In this document: positions 16,686-28,559 of the stretch, in pieces | Numbering within the stretch: the first letter of the stretch is position 1 | Layout: each line of letters starts with the position of its first letter | Origin: Absidia repens | Taxonomy: Eukaryota; Mucoromycota; Mucoromycetes; Mucorales; Cunninghamellaceae | Length of the DNA stretch: 64,000 bases | Assembly (NCBI GenBank): GCA_002105175.1 | Contig: MCGE01000004.1 | Coordinates: forward strand, 1-64,000 | Reading direction: 5' to 3' | Position numbers and translations under genes: made by a program | The notes under the pieces: model-generated | What the model saw: the letters and a program-made list of their open reading frames with translations, nothing else | Told to the model about the DNA's origin: nothing | The model's database searches: none

Positions 16686-17064
16686 ATTCGCTATCTTTCT
16701 CTAGTTTACCTTTTTGTACATCCTCTCTCTAGCTTAGCTTTTATTCACCTCTCTCCAATTTGTTTTTATACATCTTGATTCTGTAGTTATAGTTAAATTC
16801 ATATTATAAATATATATATATAGGATAGTTTATTTGACAAAAAAAGAAAAGCATAATTCAATAAAGAAAAGTCTATGATATGTAAAAATCAACATAGTGT
16901 GTACAAAGTGTGGGGGATATCTAAAGTGTATCTTAGTGAATGTTGATCATGATAGTGGTGATCTTTTTACAAAGCAGTGTGAGGGGAATTGGGAAGGGGG
17001 GTATATACATAGAAAAAGAAAAAGGAAGGGAGCCATATAGTTTTGTTGATGATAATGCTGCTTA
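16686..17064. other. Convergent 3' intergenic region
   Basis: AT-rich spacer between the converging Hop2 and WWE genes, with a TA tract at 16806-16822 and an AATAAA-like element near 16860. No coding signal. Confidence 0.4.
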
Positions 17065-17268
17065 TTAGCAACGTCTTGCGATTGTGTACATGTTACCAGC
17101 AAAATGAATATATAGACCAGGACCATTGACATACGCCTGACCACGGAAGGTTGCCACGTAAATCCAGGCAGCGGTTGATCCGCGCCATAAGTTTTCGATT
17201 GCACTTTGTGTGCCATTGTCAAACGGTACCCATAAGGAACCAGCAGAGTAACACCATTGATAACCCAT
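17065..17268 (-). CDS. Small single-domain WWE protein (67 aa)
   Basis: A 67-residue protein that consists almost entirely of one WWE-like domain: YQWCY near the start, LWVPFDNGTQSAIENLW, then the glycine/aromatic strand GLYIHFAGNMYTIARRC at the end. WWE domains bind ADP-ribose or iso-ADP-ribose, usually inside E3 ubiquitin ligases or PARPs (family knowledge); here no catalytic domain is attached. The Met at 17266-17268 is preferred over an in-frame upstream Met, because the upstream stretch translates to Phe/Ser runs and looks like the CT-rich leader seen before other genes here. Single exon, no signal peptide. WWE assignment is by pattern, not a profile search. Confidence 0.6.
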   Translation of the reverse strand: MGYQWCYSAGSLWVPFDNGTQSAIENLWRGSTAAWIYVATFRGQAYVNGPGLYIHFAGNMYTIARRC

Positions 17269-18085
17269 TTTTATTGTATATATTGTATATTTGACAGAAG
17301 AGAGAGAGATAGAAAAGAAAAAGAAGAGGAAGAAGAAAAACTGAAGAAGAGTAAAGAGATATGAAAAAAAAGGGGACAGTAGAATCAAAGAAATCTCGAC
17401 TTTTTATAATGATCAGACCTTTGTTCTCGTTGGTTGGCATGAACTTTGCCACCTTGCCAATCTGCGCGTAAAAATAAAACAAGGTCCAAGCAGTGACATA
17501 AAAATTGCGGGGTACCACCTTTTATCTTGACCAATCATCTTACGCTCGAGAATAGCTTTTGAGTACTGATACATAAAAGTGGGATTTTATTCATGTCATT
17601 GGCTGGTATAAAAATAACTATGAATATCTATGTGATCCGTGCTGTGCTTTTTTTTTTTCTCGCTTTCCCCTTTCATTCTTTATCGAGTCACCAGTCATTG
17701 CTCAAAAGGAAACTCTCGAGAAGGGGCTATTGTTGATTTTCGTTAGCGCAGCGGCGAGTTCCTGAAAAAAAAAGTCCAAGCTGACTGCGGTGATTCGGAG
17801 AGGAAGGGCGGTGACTACGCAAAAGAATCATCACAATGAGCAGTCTTGGCTCATTCAATGTAAAGAAAAATGGAAGGGAAGAAACGGGATGATCATATAT
17901 CATCAGAGTCAAAAAAAAAAGACCGGGGATTTCAACGGCATGTTCCTGAATTTTTTTTTTTAGCTGAGCCTTTACCCTTTTTTGATATTCTTATGTTTCA
18001 TCGCTATCATTTAACTATCATACATTAATCTTTTTCTTTGATGATGATAATGTCCATGGGCGATCCTCCTATTCATTCATACATG

Positions 18086-18128
<43 letters not shown>

Positions 18129-18886
18129 AAATAAAAATGAAAGCATAGGAGAACCGATCTTTGTCCCTCCATCTCACTCCTTTTTCAGGAAATCCCAGCC
18201 ACATTTTAAACCACCTGGCCAAAAACAAGAATAGAAAATAAAAGTTGCCACAATAGATGATGCAACAAACCAAAATCAACCGCAGTTTATCGCTATAAAA
18301 AAATCAATCAATATTTTTTGAAGTTAGAAATTGTTGTGGAGGAACGGGATAGGGTACCGTGACGGTCGGTGTTGATGTTGAGTAATAGTGGGTGAAAACA
18401 TGGTCGACGTGGTAAAAAGGGATTCTTTGCCTGTACGACATTATCGGTATGTATAATTGCAACCCACCCTGGATTACTATTTTTACACTTTCACTTCGAG
18501 AACACGTATATGCGCTAGTCATATATTTTAAAACACCGTCACTTCAGTTCTCATTACTGCTTGCCTATGTAGAAGTATGATTACAAGGTACAGCAGGACG
18601 GCAACGAGACTTGTGTTGAGATTCTTGGCGTTCTTTTTATTATTATTTCTCCCATTCATGCAAAACTAGTACCATCTGCTAAAGATGTAAGTCTATGTTG
18701 AATGACCATAGTTTTTTTTTTTTTTTTTTTTTTTTTGCACTGGTGCCGAAGAGGTGGCACATTTCAAACCCCGGGAGGAATATTTTATTTTTGTTTTGGG
18801 GTCCCAATCCTTTTTTTTTCTCTTTTCCTCATCCTTTTCATCTTTTTTTTTTCTCTTCTACTTATCTCTCTATATTTATTTAAATC
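17269..18886. other. Intergenic between WWE gene and profilin
   Basis: About 1.6 kb of AT-rich DNA with (TA)n at 18090-18118, a T-run at 18713-18736 and a CT-rich leader (18820-18880) directly before the profilin ATG. It presumably holds divergent promoters for the WWE and profilin genes. A single short open frame (18304-18441) is listed separately. Confidence 0.5.
18304..18441 (-). CDS. Possible small ORF, 45 aa, unknown
   Basis: Unrecognised. The translation from the Met at 18439-18441 has mixed composition with a Thr/Pro/Val-rich second half (TPTVTVPYPVPPQQF), less obviously low-complexity than its neighbours. There is no domain, TM segment or splice partner. It may be noise. Confidence 0.15.
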   Translation of the reverse strand: MSYRQRIPFYHVDHVFTHYYSTSTPTVTVPYPVPPQQFLTSKNID

Positions 18887-19634
18887 ATGTCGTGGCAACA
18901 ATATGTCGATAACAACCTTGTTGGTACTGGACAGGTATCTCAAGCTGCCATTTACGGTTTGAACGGTGCAAAATGGGCCTCCTCTCCTGATTTTGAGGTA
19001 AAACTAACAACTCCCCCAACTCTCCCCTTCTACTCATTGATACATGTTTAGAAAACAGATGATGACAACGCGTAAAAAAATGACCATGATGCTAATATCT
19101 ACCTTTTCTTTCTCTCCATCGCTTGTAGTTGTCTGCTACTGAAGTCAATGCTGCTATCGCTGGTTTCGCGGACCCTGCTTCTGTTCAAGGCACTGGTCTT
19201 CACATCAGCGGTGTCAAGTACCTTACTCTTAGAGCTGATGAACGCTCCATCTATGTCAAGAAGGTAGGAAATAACAGATAGAGTTCAAGATGATAGGTGA
19301 ATGGTCAATATAGGGTCGGGATCAAGTTTACGATAGACAGCATATGTCTTTTTTTTTCCCATCTTAACTAACTCCCTTTTTCTCCCTTCTGTTGCTAGAG
19401 TGCCCATGGTGGTGCTTGTCTTGTGAAGACGGGCCAAGCTATTCTTGTTGGTTTATACAAGGAAGGCATGCAGGCTGGAAGCTGTACCAAGGTGGTTGAA
19501 GGTTTGGCTGATTATTTGATTAGTGTTGGTTATGTAAGTTTTCGGGAATCCTTTTCCCCCTTTTTTTACGTCATTGGCACGCACTTTTTGTACTCACATT
19601 TATCTGTTTCTTTTTTTTTTTTTTGATCCAGTAA
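18887..19634 (+). CDS. Profilin
   Basis: Small actin-monomer-binding protein that feeds actin to formins and binds poly-proline and phosphoinositides (family knowledge). 127 aa in four exons: 18887-18997, 19129-19263, 19399-19533, 19632-19634. The N-terminus MSWQQYVDNNLVGTG is the canonical poly-Pro-binding profilin start, and the C-terminal helix has KVVEGLADYLISVGY. The donor GTAAGT directly follows the last sense codon (TAT), so the fourth exon begins with the stop codon TAA. Without this splice the frame would run on into a Phe-rich, unprofilin-like tail. The length and the VGY ending fit the family and support the last intron. Confidence 0.95.
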
Positions 19635-20411
19635 ACTCACCCCGAATTCCACTATACATGAGATTGGTCTCTATCAATTATCAACATGATACTCCTTCTC
19701 CCTTATGCATATCCCATTACCCTTTGCCTCCCCCTCTTCTAGTCTATATACTTGATTCTAGTTTAGTTGAAAATAAAGATTCTTTTTTTTATTGTTAAAA
19801 CAAAATATGCAAAATCTTGCTAGTGATAATGATGATGATTCTGGGATATGAACGGATGATGTGGGGCTGAATGATGAGATGACAACGTGGTGATGTTATG
19901 GATATGAATGATGGAACTTGATAGATAAGTAGTATTATTGGTAGTGGTGACATGATGAGACGTGACAGTGTGGCCGTGTTATGTGTCTGGTGATGTGGGT
20001 ATGGGCAATGGGATGTCACAGTGTAGTGGTGCTATGAGTATCGGTAATGGGATTTCGTAGACAGGGTAGTAATATTGGTGGTAATAAATTAGTGATGGAC
20101 ATAATGACAGCAATGATAGGTTGATTGTTGTTTTCGGTAATGGTATAATAATGACATGGCTTTAAAGAGATGGGGATTGACCTTACAGACATTATTGAAT
20201 TCAAAGTTATGGACAATTGATATTTAAAGTATGAATAAATATGGTATACACATGCATACACAATGCTGTCTTTATTTAATATGCATTGGTTTTGAAGAAT
20301 ATAAAAACAAAACAAGTGACAAGACAAAAAAACAAAAAAAACCACTGACTATTGCTATAACTAAGACTAGTGACCAAAACCTAAAAGTAAGACTAAGCTA
20401 CTAAATCTAAG
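19635..20411. repeat. Profilin 3' flank with degenerate GATG/GGTAATGGG-rich stretch
   Basis: A poly(A) signal AATAAA lies at 19772-19777. From about 19820 to 20150 the plus strand is unusually rich in GATGAT, GTGGTGA and GGTAATGGGAT-like words, which look like a degenerate minisatellite. The antisense open frame across it is His/Ile/Pro-rich low complexity and is not called. The remainder to 20411 is the AT-rich 3' flank of the MAPKK gene. Confidence 0.45.
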
Positions 20412-22006
20412 CTACCATCCCCAAACTTCCTTGGCAAATTGGGCAATATCTACAAACCGATTTTCCCACATTTTGATAAACGGATGTTCCAACATTCTTG
20501 CAGGTGGAGGTCGTAAATAAGGATCTTTTGTCAAACTATGTATTTATATATATATAAACAAAAAGGAATCATCAGTACACATGAAGAAAGAAGGGAGGGC
20601 AATAAAATAAACGTGATACTTACCAAATAGCCACAAAGTTTTTGCATGCATCGGATATATGACTTCCTTGAATGATCGGAACAGGCTGCCTAACAATAAA
20701 GTCCAATAGTTCGAAGATCGAGAGATCAGGATGACCAGGTGGCGGTAAAGCAGGTTCATTTTGTGAGACTTCAATCAAAGTAAGACCCAGAGACCAAATA
20801 TCGGATTGTACGGCATATGCGTTTCCTTTGATACGTTCAGGCTAAAAAAAAAAAAGTTCACTAATATGAATCCTCCTGTCTTTTCTGCTTCCTAGTTTTT
20901 GTGATGTGGACTTACAGCCATGTAGTATTGTGTGCCTGTGAATGTTTCTGCCACAGAGTTGATCAGTTCTCCAGAGACTCCAAAATCGCATAGTTTGATA
21001 TCACCCCTTCTTGTCACAACTATATTCGACGGTTTTATATCTATAATAAAAGACAAAGAAAAGAAAGAGAGAGATAGAGAAAGCGACATGTAAGTAAAAC
21101 CTTTGACAGCACGAAGAACATTATTGCCCCTTTACCTCGATGGATCACACGTTTTGAATGTAAATAAACCAAGCCCTTACAGACCGACTCGGCAATACGA
21201 CCCAAGACAGCTTCACCGATCACACCACCGCGATCCTTTGCTCGAGTGTATATATCTTGCAGACTACCGCCTTCACAGTATTCCATACATAAAGAGACCG
21301 TCGTTTCACCATCATCCAAAAAAGCACCATAGAAGGACACAATATAAGGTGAATTGCAAGTCTTCAAAAAGGCTAATTCGCGAAGAATTTGTCGTTGTAC
21401 GGCCGGATTGGGATCGGTAGAAATAGACTGTGGATACAAGTAAGAATTAAAAAATAATAAAATATTACCTCCGCCATATTAGTCAATAAATCAAATATAA
21501 TATTCATTATCGCCAAGTCAAAATCAAGCTCCACAACCTTGTGTACCATAGCATATCCCTCACCCATCCCTTCCATCCCCCCCCGATTCTCCTCCCAGTT
21601 TACCTTTTTGGCCATGATCAAACCGGATGGTTTATGGAAGACCTTGCGCACTGTGCCAGCAGCTCCTTCGCCAAGTCGATTCAAAAGTTCCAAGTCATTT
21701 GCTTGCACATCATGGGGAATATTAGGATCCAGGTCGGTATTATCAATTGGGTTCTGTTGCTGTTGCTGTTGTTGTTCACTAGTCAATGAAGAAGGGGTGT
21801 TCGCTGATGTTGTCATGACGGGGGCATTCGCTTCCATATGCTGATGTTTCTGATGTTGGTATTGAGAATGTGCTGACGATACGCTCGAAGAAGAAGATGG
21901 TGGTGTCCTTAAAACATGGCCATTGCTATGATTATTTTCTGTAACGTTCGCTTCCAAGGTATTTGGTGTTATGATAGAGTTGCTTTGATCCTGCTGCTGC
22001 TGCTGC

Positions 22007-22055
<49 letters not shown>

Positions 22056-22377
22056 GGGAAGCAGCAAGATAAGATGCTGCTAAAGAGGTTTCTTCTTCAA
22101 CAGGAGGTGGTCCACCATAGTAAGCAGCGACAGACCCTGAATGAGCGGAAGATAGTCCACCAGCCACTGTACCATTGCTACCACCCATAAGATGGCCTAT
22201 CTTTTCGCGTAGAGTATTGTTGCTAATTTGAGATCCATTGGATGAACCGCTGCTTGTGGATGTCGTCTGTAAATGTTGTGGTGAGAGTTTGAGCCCTGGA
22301 TTCCGCTTTCCCATCTTTGTTGGAGGGCTGCCATTGGACATCCCATTCACGTCTGGAATTTCGGGTGTCAATGACAT
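20412..22377 (-). CDS. MAP kinase kinase, Mkk1/2 (Pek1)-like
   Basis: Dual-specificity kinase that probably activates the cell-wall-integrity MAP kinase. About 510 aa in five exons: 21604-22377, 21136-21427, 20916-21040, 20624-20841, 20412-20535. Residues 1-230 are a low-complexity regulatory region with a Gln tract (21992-22055) and a second short one. Kinase motifs: [11 protein letters not shown] glycine loop, VIHRDIKPSN catalytic loop, [20 protein letters not shown] activation segment and [15 protein letters not shown] plus FTGT..YMAPERI resembles Mkk1/2 of yeast and Pek1 of fission yeast more than Pbs2 or Ste7, so it is probably not Hog1's own activator. It shares a roughly 0.5-kb divergent promoter with eIF2 alpha. 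Confidence 0.9.
21992..22055 (-). repeat. CAG/CAA poly-Gln tract in the MAPKK
   Basis: About 21 consecutive Gln codons (CAA-rich with some CAG) in the N-terminal regulatory region. A shorter Gln run lies at 21755-21776. Repeat length is likely to vary between strains. Confidence 0.85.
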
Positions 22378-22873
22378 GAAAATGCTATTTTTCGATAGAA
22401 GGTGGGTGTTAGTAATTAAGAGAGAAAAGAGCAAAAAAAGAAAAAATAAATGGGCCCTTTTTTTTCAAATGTGTTAAACCAATCAAAATTAGTCAACGGA
22501 CTTCCTGACAAAAAATGAATCTGCCCCCCCCTGGATTCCCAGCCAAAAGGTGTCATGTATTTTTATTTGTTCACGGAACAACCAATTAATTCCGGAACTT
22601 TTGATCATTGATGATGTGAGAATAAGTATTTTTTCCGTCTATCTGAAAAAAAATACACAGTTACAAAGCAGCCAGATGACAAAATAGTAATATTGTGATC
22701 TGTTGCCGTTTTCCATGCATCAACAACCTGGAGGATCCTGGACGGGATTTAAAAATATCCTGTGACTTTTTTCCTCCTAGAAAAAAAAATTAACGCGGCA
22801 ATAGAGGCCTTTGATATTTTATTTTTTTTCCCTTCTTTTTTTTCCCTTTCTTTCCTCAACAATATCCAACAAA
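22378..22873. promoter_or_regulatory. Divergent promoter, MAPKK / eIF2 alpha
   Basis: 496 bp between opposite start codons, AT-rich, with a [14 protein letters not shown] element near 22748 and a CT-rich leader immediately before the eIF2 alpha ATG (22820-22865). Confidence 0.5.
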
Positions 22874-24195
22874 ATGAGTGACAAATTCCACTGTCGCATG
22901 TACGAAAATGAATTCCCCCAAGTCGACGATGTTGTTATGGTGAACGTCCGACAAATCGCTGATATGGGTGCCTACGTTCGCTTGGTAATATATATATGTA
23001 TTTTTAAGGAGGGTGGTCAACACGTTTTAGAAAAAGTTGTCAAGTTTTCTTTTCTAATTTTTTTATTGGCATGTATAGCTCGAATACGGAGATCGTGAAG
23101 GTATGATTCTGTTGTCTGAATTATCTAGAAGACGTATCCGATCAGTACAAAAGCTTATTCGTGTTGGACGAAATGAAGTGGTGGTCGTACTCCGAGTGGA
23201 CGAAGAAAAAGGTAGGGAACTCAAATAAAAAAAAAAAAAGGAAGAGCGCAGTTACCATAGTGATATTTTCCCTCACCGCCCCACAAAGGTATTATGAACT
23301 CTTTACTCATCACAATTTTTGTTTTTTCGTTCTTACTTTGTAGGTTATATTGATCTCTCCAAGCGTCGTGTGACCCCTGAAGATATTGCTCGGTGTGAAG
23401 AAAAATTCAACAAATCCAAAGCTGTCCATTCCATTTTACGTCATGTTGCTGAAAAGCACGATATTGCTCTCCAGGAACTCTACGAAACTGTGGGCTGGCC
23501 TTTATATCGAAAGTTTGGCCATGCTTATGATGCTTTCAAGGTTGCTATTGCGTAAGTTGTGAAAACAAGTTAATGGATGGAAACTAGTGATAACAAATTG
23601 ACACTGTCGTTCCTGTTTTTAATAGCGATCCAACCGCTGTCTTTGAAGGTATTGAAATGACGGAAGCTGTCCGAAGTGAATTGGTTAACAACATCAAGCG
23701 TCGTATGACTCCTCAACCTGTGAAAATTCGTGCTCGTAAGTTTTTGTTTATATTCTACACTGAAATAGAATCACGCCACAGACTTATTTTGTTGTTGTTG
23801 TTGTTGCTGTTGTATTAGAACTCGACCTTAGATGTACTGGTATGGACGGTGTATTGGCCATCAAGTCTGCTTTGGAAGCTGGTGAAAGTCAATCAACAGA
23901 AGATGTGCCTATCAAGGTGACTTACTTGGCTGCACCCTTATACGTTGTTACTGCCGACGCTTTGGAAAAATCTGTTGGTTTTACTGTCATGGAAAAGGCT
24001 ATTACTGCGATCAAGGAAAGCTTGGAAAGCCACAAGTGGGCCAGATTCAAGGTTGAAAAGGATGCTAAATTGGTATCTGAAACAGATGACAAAGACTTTG
24101 CTGCTTTGTTGGCTCAAGCTGAAAAGGAAAATGAACTTGTTAGTGGTGATGAAGATGAGGGCGATGCCGTTGCTGCCAGCGATGATGATATGTAG
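22874..24195 (+). CDS. Translation initiation factor eIF2 subunit alpha
   Basis: Subunit of the eIF2-GTP-Met-tRNAi complex. About 312 aa in five exons: 22874-22984, 23079-23211, 23344-23551, 23626-23735, 23819-24195. The N-terminal S1 domain ([34 protein letters not shown]) carries the regulatory loop [11 protein letters not shown], with the serine that Gcn2-type kinases phosphorylate conserved. A central helical domain follows ([30 protein letters not shown]). The C-terminal alpha/beta domain has [14 protein letters not shown] and an acidic tail ending in ASDDDM. Confidence 0.97.
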
Positions 24196-24787
24196 AAATA
24201 GTTTTTATCCCTATCTTATTAGTTTTACACCCTATTTATCTCTTGATCTTTTTCATTTTTTTATTATTATTATTGGTCTTTGGTTGATTTTTTCCTTCTA
24301 AACATACACACTCACATTCACATATGCACTTCCCTCCCTCTCCCCTTTACAATATTTTTGATTTTTTTTTATATACATCAAATTGTCCAAATAGTCCAGT
24401 CTCTATTACATGAAATAAACTTGATACGGTACAACTTTGAAACTGAATTCGCCATCCTTATTTTTTAGAACGCCGCAGTGTTTATTTTTACACGCCGGCA
24501 AATCTCGTCTCGCACTTGATTCTCTCTTTTTTTTTACGTCTTCATTAATTCTTTTCTTTTTGTCAATCACCCATCCTTCCTTTTACTGTCCTCCAACTCT
24601 ATTAAATTTATATTATACTTGTATATACTTCCTTTACATAGATATATATTTACTTCAACTTTTACTCTTCCCATTCTCTCGTTCCTTCTTTTTTTTTTAT
24701 TTATTTTGAAAGGAAGCACACATACACACCTCTACTGTTGGACATATTATTCAAAACTCATTTGTTAGGACACCTACAATAATAACA
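24196..24787. other. Intergenic eIF2 alpha to AP-3 beta
   Basis: Tandem same-strand spacer: eIF2 alpha 3' UTR (AATAAA at about 24414), then a T/CT-rich stretch before the AP-3 beta ATG. No gene seen. Confidence 0.4.
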
Positions 24788-25927
24788 ATGGAAGTATCCG
24801 ATTACATAAACAAGGCTATGAACTTTGCCGAAAATGCAGCCAAGCTTTCCCAAAAAATGTCTCAAGGACTGGTAGAAAATGCACGTGAACTTGGTTTTCC
24901 TGGTGGGGGTGGTGATTCCAGCGCACAATACTTTGATACATCTGAAGAAAAAATGCGAAATATCAAACGACAATTGGATTCCAAAAACGACAGGGAGAAA
25001 CTGGACGGATTGAAGCGGCTTGTAGCGGTAAGTGGATTGACAAGTTACATGTTTCACAGTTTAACGACTTCATTCACTCAACTCTACTTCTTACGTTGTT
25101 CCTATTTGATAGATGATATCCAAAGGCCGAGATGTATCAGAATTCTTTCCTGATGTGGTGAAGAATGTGGTCTCCCAGAATATCGAAGTACGGAAACTGG
25201 TATATATCTACTTGCTGCGTTATGCTGAACAAGAACCTGACTTGGCGCTCCTATCCATCAATTCCTTCCAAAAAGACCTGAGTGACAAGAATCAAATCAT
25301 CCGTGCCATGGCGTTGCGTGTCATGAGTGGGATCCGGGTACCCGTCATTAGCCCTATTGTTCTTTTGGGTATCAAGAAATGCGTCACTGATCCAAGTCCG
25401 TATGTCCGAAAGACGGCTGCCCATGCTATTCCAAAGTGCTATAGGTAAGGACGCCTGTGCAAGTCCACCATTCAATATCCAAACTGAATTCTATACGTAT
25501 TAACTTTTTACTTCCATTTTTTCCTTTTTTTATGTGTATAGCTTGGATGATACTCAAAAGGAGGCTTTGATCGAAATTGTCGCCACATTATTGAAGGACC
25601 GATCCAATATCACCATTGGCAGCACCATCATGGCATTCAACGAAGTGTGTCCTAACCGATTCGATTTGATACACCCATGCTTTAGAAAACTTTGCTCTGT
25701 ATTGGCAGATTGTGATGAATGGGGTCAAATGGCTATTTTAGGTCTCATGTTACGTTATGGAAGGTAGGAGTCAAAAGGGAAAAAAGTGATATGATCATTT
25801 TCTGATATGTTATATTGATACGTCTTTTTACTTTTTTTCTTTCAATTCTATACCTTGTTATTGTTATGGATATATAGGACACAATTCTTAACCCCCAATC
25901 CACATGTACGTTTCAAGATGACTCTAG

Positions 25928-25964
<37 letters not shown>

Positions 25965-28355
25965 TAGAGTTGGAGTTTGATACTGACTTTTTTCTTTTTA
26001 TCTTCTTTATTGTAGGGTGAAGACCAAGCTCGTGTGGCACCAAAGACGTCAACTGTTATCAAATCTCGGGCATTCTATTCGGATTCGGATTCTTCGGATG
26101 CTGATGGTGGCGCGGGCGGGGACGCTACCATTGGCGAGGGTGTTTTGGAAATGGACGAAGATCATGAACTGTTGCTGAAAAGCTGTATACCATTGCTGCA
26201 GAGTCGGAATAGTGGGGTAAGGATGCAAGTAAAGGGAGGTACCACGCATGTGTGCTTTGTTGCTAATGGAGAACAACTTTTTTTAATAGGTGGTGTTGGC
26301 TGTTGCCAAATTATTCTACCACTTGGCTCCTGCGTCTCAAGCTGAAAAGGTGACCAAACCGTTAGTACGTATTCTGAGGAACCATCGGGAAATTCAATAC
26401 GTTGTCCTGACCAACATTGCCACCATGTCTTTGCGGCGTCCTGTAAGTATTTTGTCTAGGAATAAAGAGGTACTATGTAGGGACTTCGTAAGGCGCAATG
26501 ACTGACTGCTTGTATATATTTGTAGTATCTCTTTGAATCCTTCCTTCAACAATTTTACGTCCAATCAACCGAACCAGTATTTATTCGCGATATCAAATTG
26601 ACCATTCTTGCTAATATTGCCACTGATGCAAACATTCATGTCTTATTAAACGAACTCCAGGTAATGAATAATAAGAAACGTCATGTGATGAAAAGGGGGA
26701 TAATGTTCAACTTATCTTTCATGATTTATTTCTAGCAATATATCAAGAGTCCAAACAAGGACTTCGTAGCTGCTTCAATTCAAGCCATTGCAAGATGTGC
26801 TACCATTGTGCCCTCTGCTGCTGATAGATGTCTCCGCTTGTTGATGAAATTATTACGAAGCTCGAATGGTAAGTGGAGGATAGACATTGGTTGCCACAAA
26901 AAACAAATATGAGTGACGCGTACTGCTTTTTTTATGTATATAGAATTGGTAGTTGCAGAATCTGTCTTGGTGGTTACCAAACTATTGAAAGACCCTGCTA
27001 GTGAACACAAAAACTCGGTGATTGCTCTTGCCAAATTATTGGGTACCATTAATGTCCCTACAGCGCGTGCCAATATCATCTGGCTCATTGGCCAACATGC
27101 CGAAACTTTACCTCACGTCGGCCCTGACGTACTTCGCCAAGCTATTAAGAACTTCGCGAATGAAGTAAGTCAAATGAAAATATGTGATCTCCTAATGGGA
27201 AAAAAAATCACTACTACCGCGATATTATTATGATGACACTCATACGTTCTCTTCCCCTCCTTCTTTTTCTTTTTCTTATTAAAATAGACAAACAATACCA
27301 AACTCCAAATTATAACTTTATCCAGTAAACTGATCAGTCTCAACCCTACCCATACAACGCTTAACCTTCTCAATCAATATGTGCTCAATTTGGCTCGGTA
27401 CGATCTTAGCTACGATGTGCGTGACAGGGCCCGATTCCTTCGTGCGTTGACTATTCCTGCGGATGAAAAACCTGGCCTCGATGAATTAAAACAACATGTA
27501 CAACACATTTTACTAAATGACAAGTCCCCAATGTTGATAGAAAACGATACTGAAGGTAAGCACACGTTAAAAAAACAACAGCCGGGGAAGGGGAAATAAA
27601 AAAAAAGGACTACTTTATTTTCAATGAACGTTTCCTGATGTTTTTTTAAATGTATATATATATATATATATATATATAGATACTCTAGATTATACGATTG
27701 GATCTTTATCGTTACTTGCACACCAGCCACTTCCAGGTTATGAACCTTTACCCGATTATCCGAAGAACAACCTGATACCTCTGTGCGTGATGTTGAAGAA
27801 TTCGATGGATGGGCCGGCAGTCGAACCACGACCATGATGATGGAAACCGGCTTTGGCAGTGATAGCTTTGATGCTAGGTATCGTGGCGATCGTGGCATGA
27901 ATGGAGGATTTTCTTCGTCGAGCGCCTCAGTGGCTATCTCTGGTGTGGAGGCCATGGGCAACAACTCTTACACGACATTATCGGCAACAAAAAAGAAAAA
28001 TGGCGATTATGATTTGGATGCCTTTTATGACGACGAAGACGATGATTCCAGCGAAGAAGACGATGATGATTCTAGTGAAGACGACGATTCTAGCGAAGAA
28101 GAGGAAGATGATTCTAGTGAAGAACAAGAAGAAGACGATGGATCTAGCGAAGAAGAAGAAGATAGCGACGATGATGATGATGATGCTTCTAGCGAAGAAA
28201 GTGGTGACTCGAGTGAAGCAGGCGAAGATAATGACGCTAGTGTAGTACCAAAATCAAGTGTAGACGAAATCGATGCCAACAACAATAGCAAATACGGCGA
28301 TGGCGATCATGTACATGAAAATGGTCCTTCTAGTAGTATAGTGGAACACCAGTGA
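24788..28355 (+). CDS. AP-3 adaptor complex subunit beta (frame break near 27760)
   Basis: Large subunit of the AP-3 coat, which sorts cargo from Golgi/endosome to vacuole. Eleven exons: 24788-25027, 25113-25444, 25542-25763, 25878-25905, 26016-26216, 26290-26442, 26526-26660, 26736-26868, 26944-27164, 27288-27555, 27680-28355. The HEAT-repeat trunk is clear ([51 protein letters not shown]), and the trunk end shows [10 protein letters not shown]. The rest is an acidic Ser/Asp/Glu hinge. No C-terminal ear domain follows. Reading the last exon in the upstream frame meets a stop near 27836; the hinge, starting with [14 protein letters not shown], is one base out of frame from about 27762. If the shift is a sequencing error the protein is about 869 aa. 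Confidence 0.9.
27654..27678. repeat. (TA)n microsatellite in last AP-3 beta intron
   Basis: Alternating TA tract that ends directly at the 3' splice site AG (27678-27679), so the acceptor is embedded in the microsatellite. Confidence 0.8.
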
Positions 28356-28436
28356 TGATATATCCTCCCCGTCACCCGCCCCGACTTTACACCCTTATTT
28401 TATTATCATTATTACTATATATTTTTCTTTTTTATC

Positions 28437-28442
28437 AATAAA
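28437..28442 (+). terminator. Poly(A) signal of AP-3 beta
   Basis: AATAAA about 85 nt after the end of the hinge reading frame at 28355, followed by T-rich DNA. Confidence 0.5.
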
Positions 28443-28559
28443 AAGCTCTCATTTGAATACCTTTATACTCTTCCTTTTTACTATATATATATATGTGAAT
28501 GTGTGTGTGTGTGTGTCGATGCCTGGTAAACATTCATTCAAACTTTTGTAAGCATACAA

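Noticed and set aside
19795..20345. Minus-strand frames downstream of profilin
   Set aside because: His/Ile/Pro/Thr low complexity produced by the degenerate GATG/GGTAATG-rich stretch on the other strand.
20412..22377. Assignment of the MAPKK as Pbs2 (Hog1 activator)
   Set aside because: The activation segment and PERIKG words fit Mkk1/2/Pek1 better; only a tree could settle it.
28025..28291. Ser-rich open frame on the minus strand
   Set aside because: It is the antisense shadow of the AP-3 beta acidic Ser/Asp/Glu hinge; GAT/GAA repeats read backwards give Ser runs.
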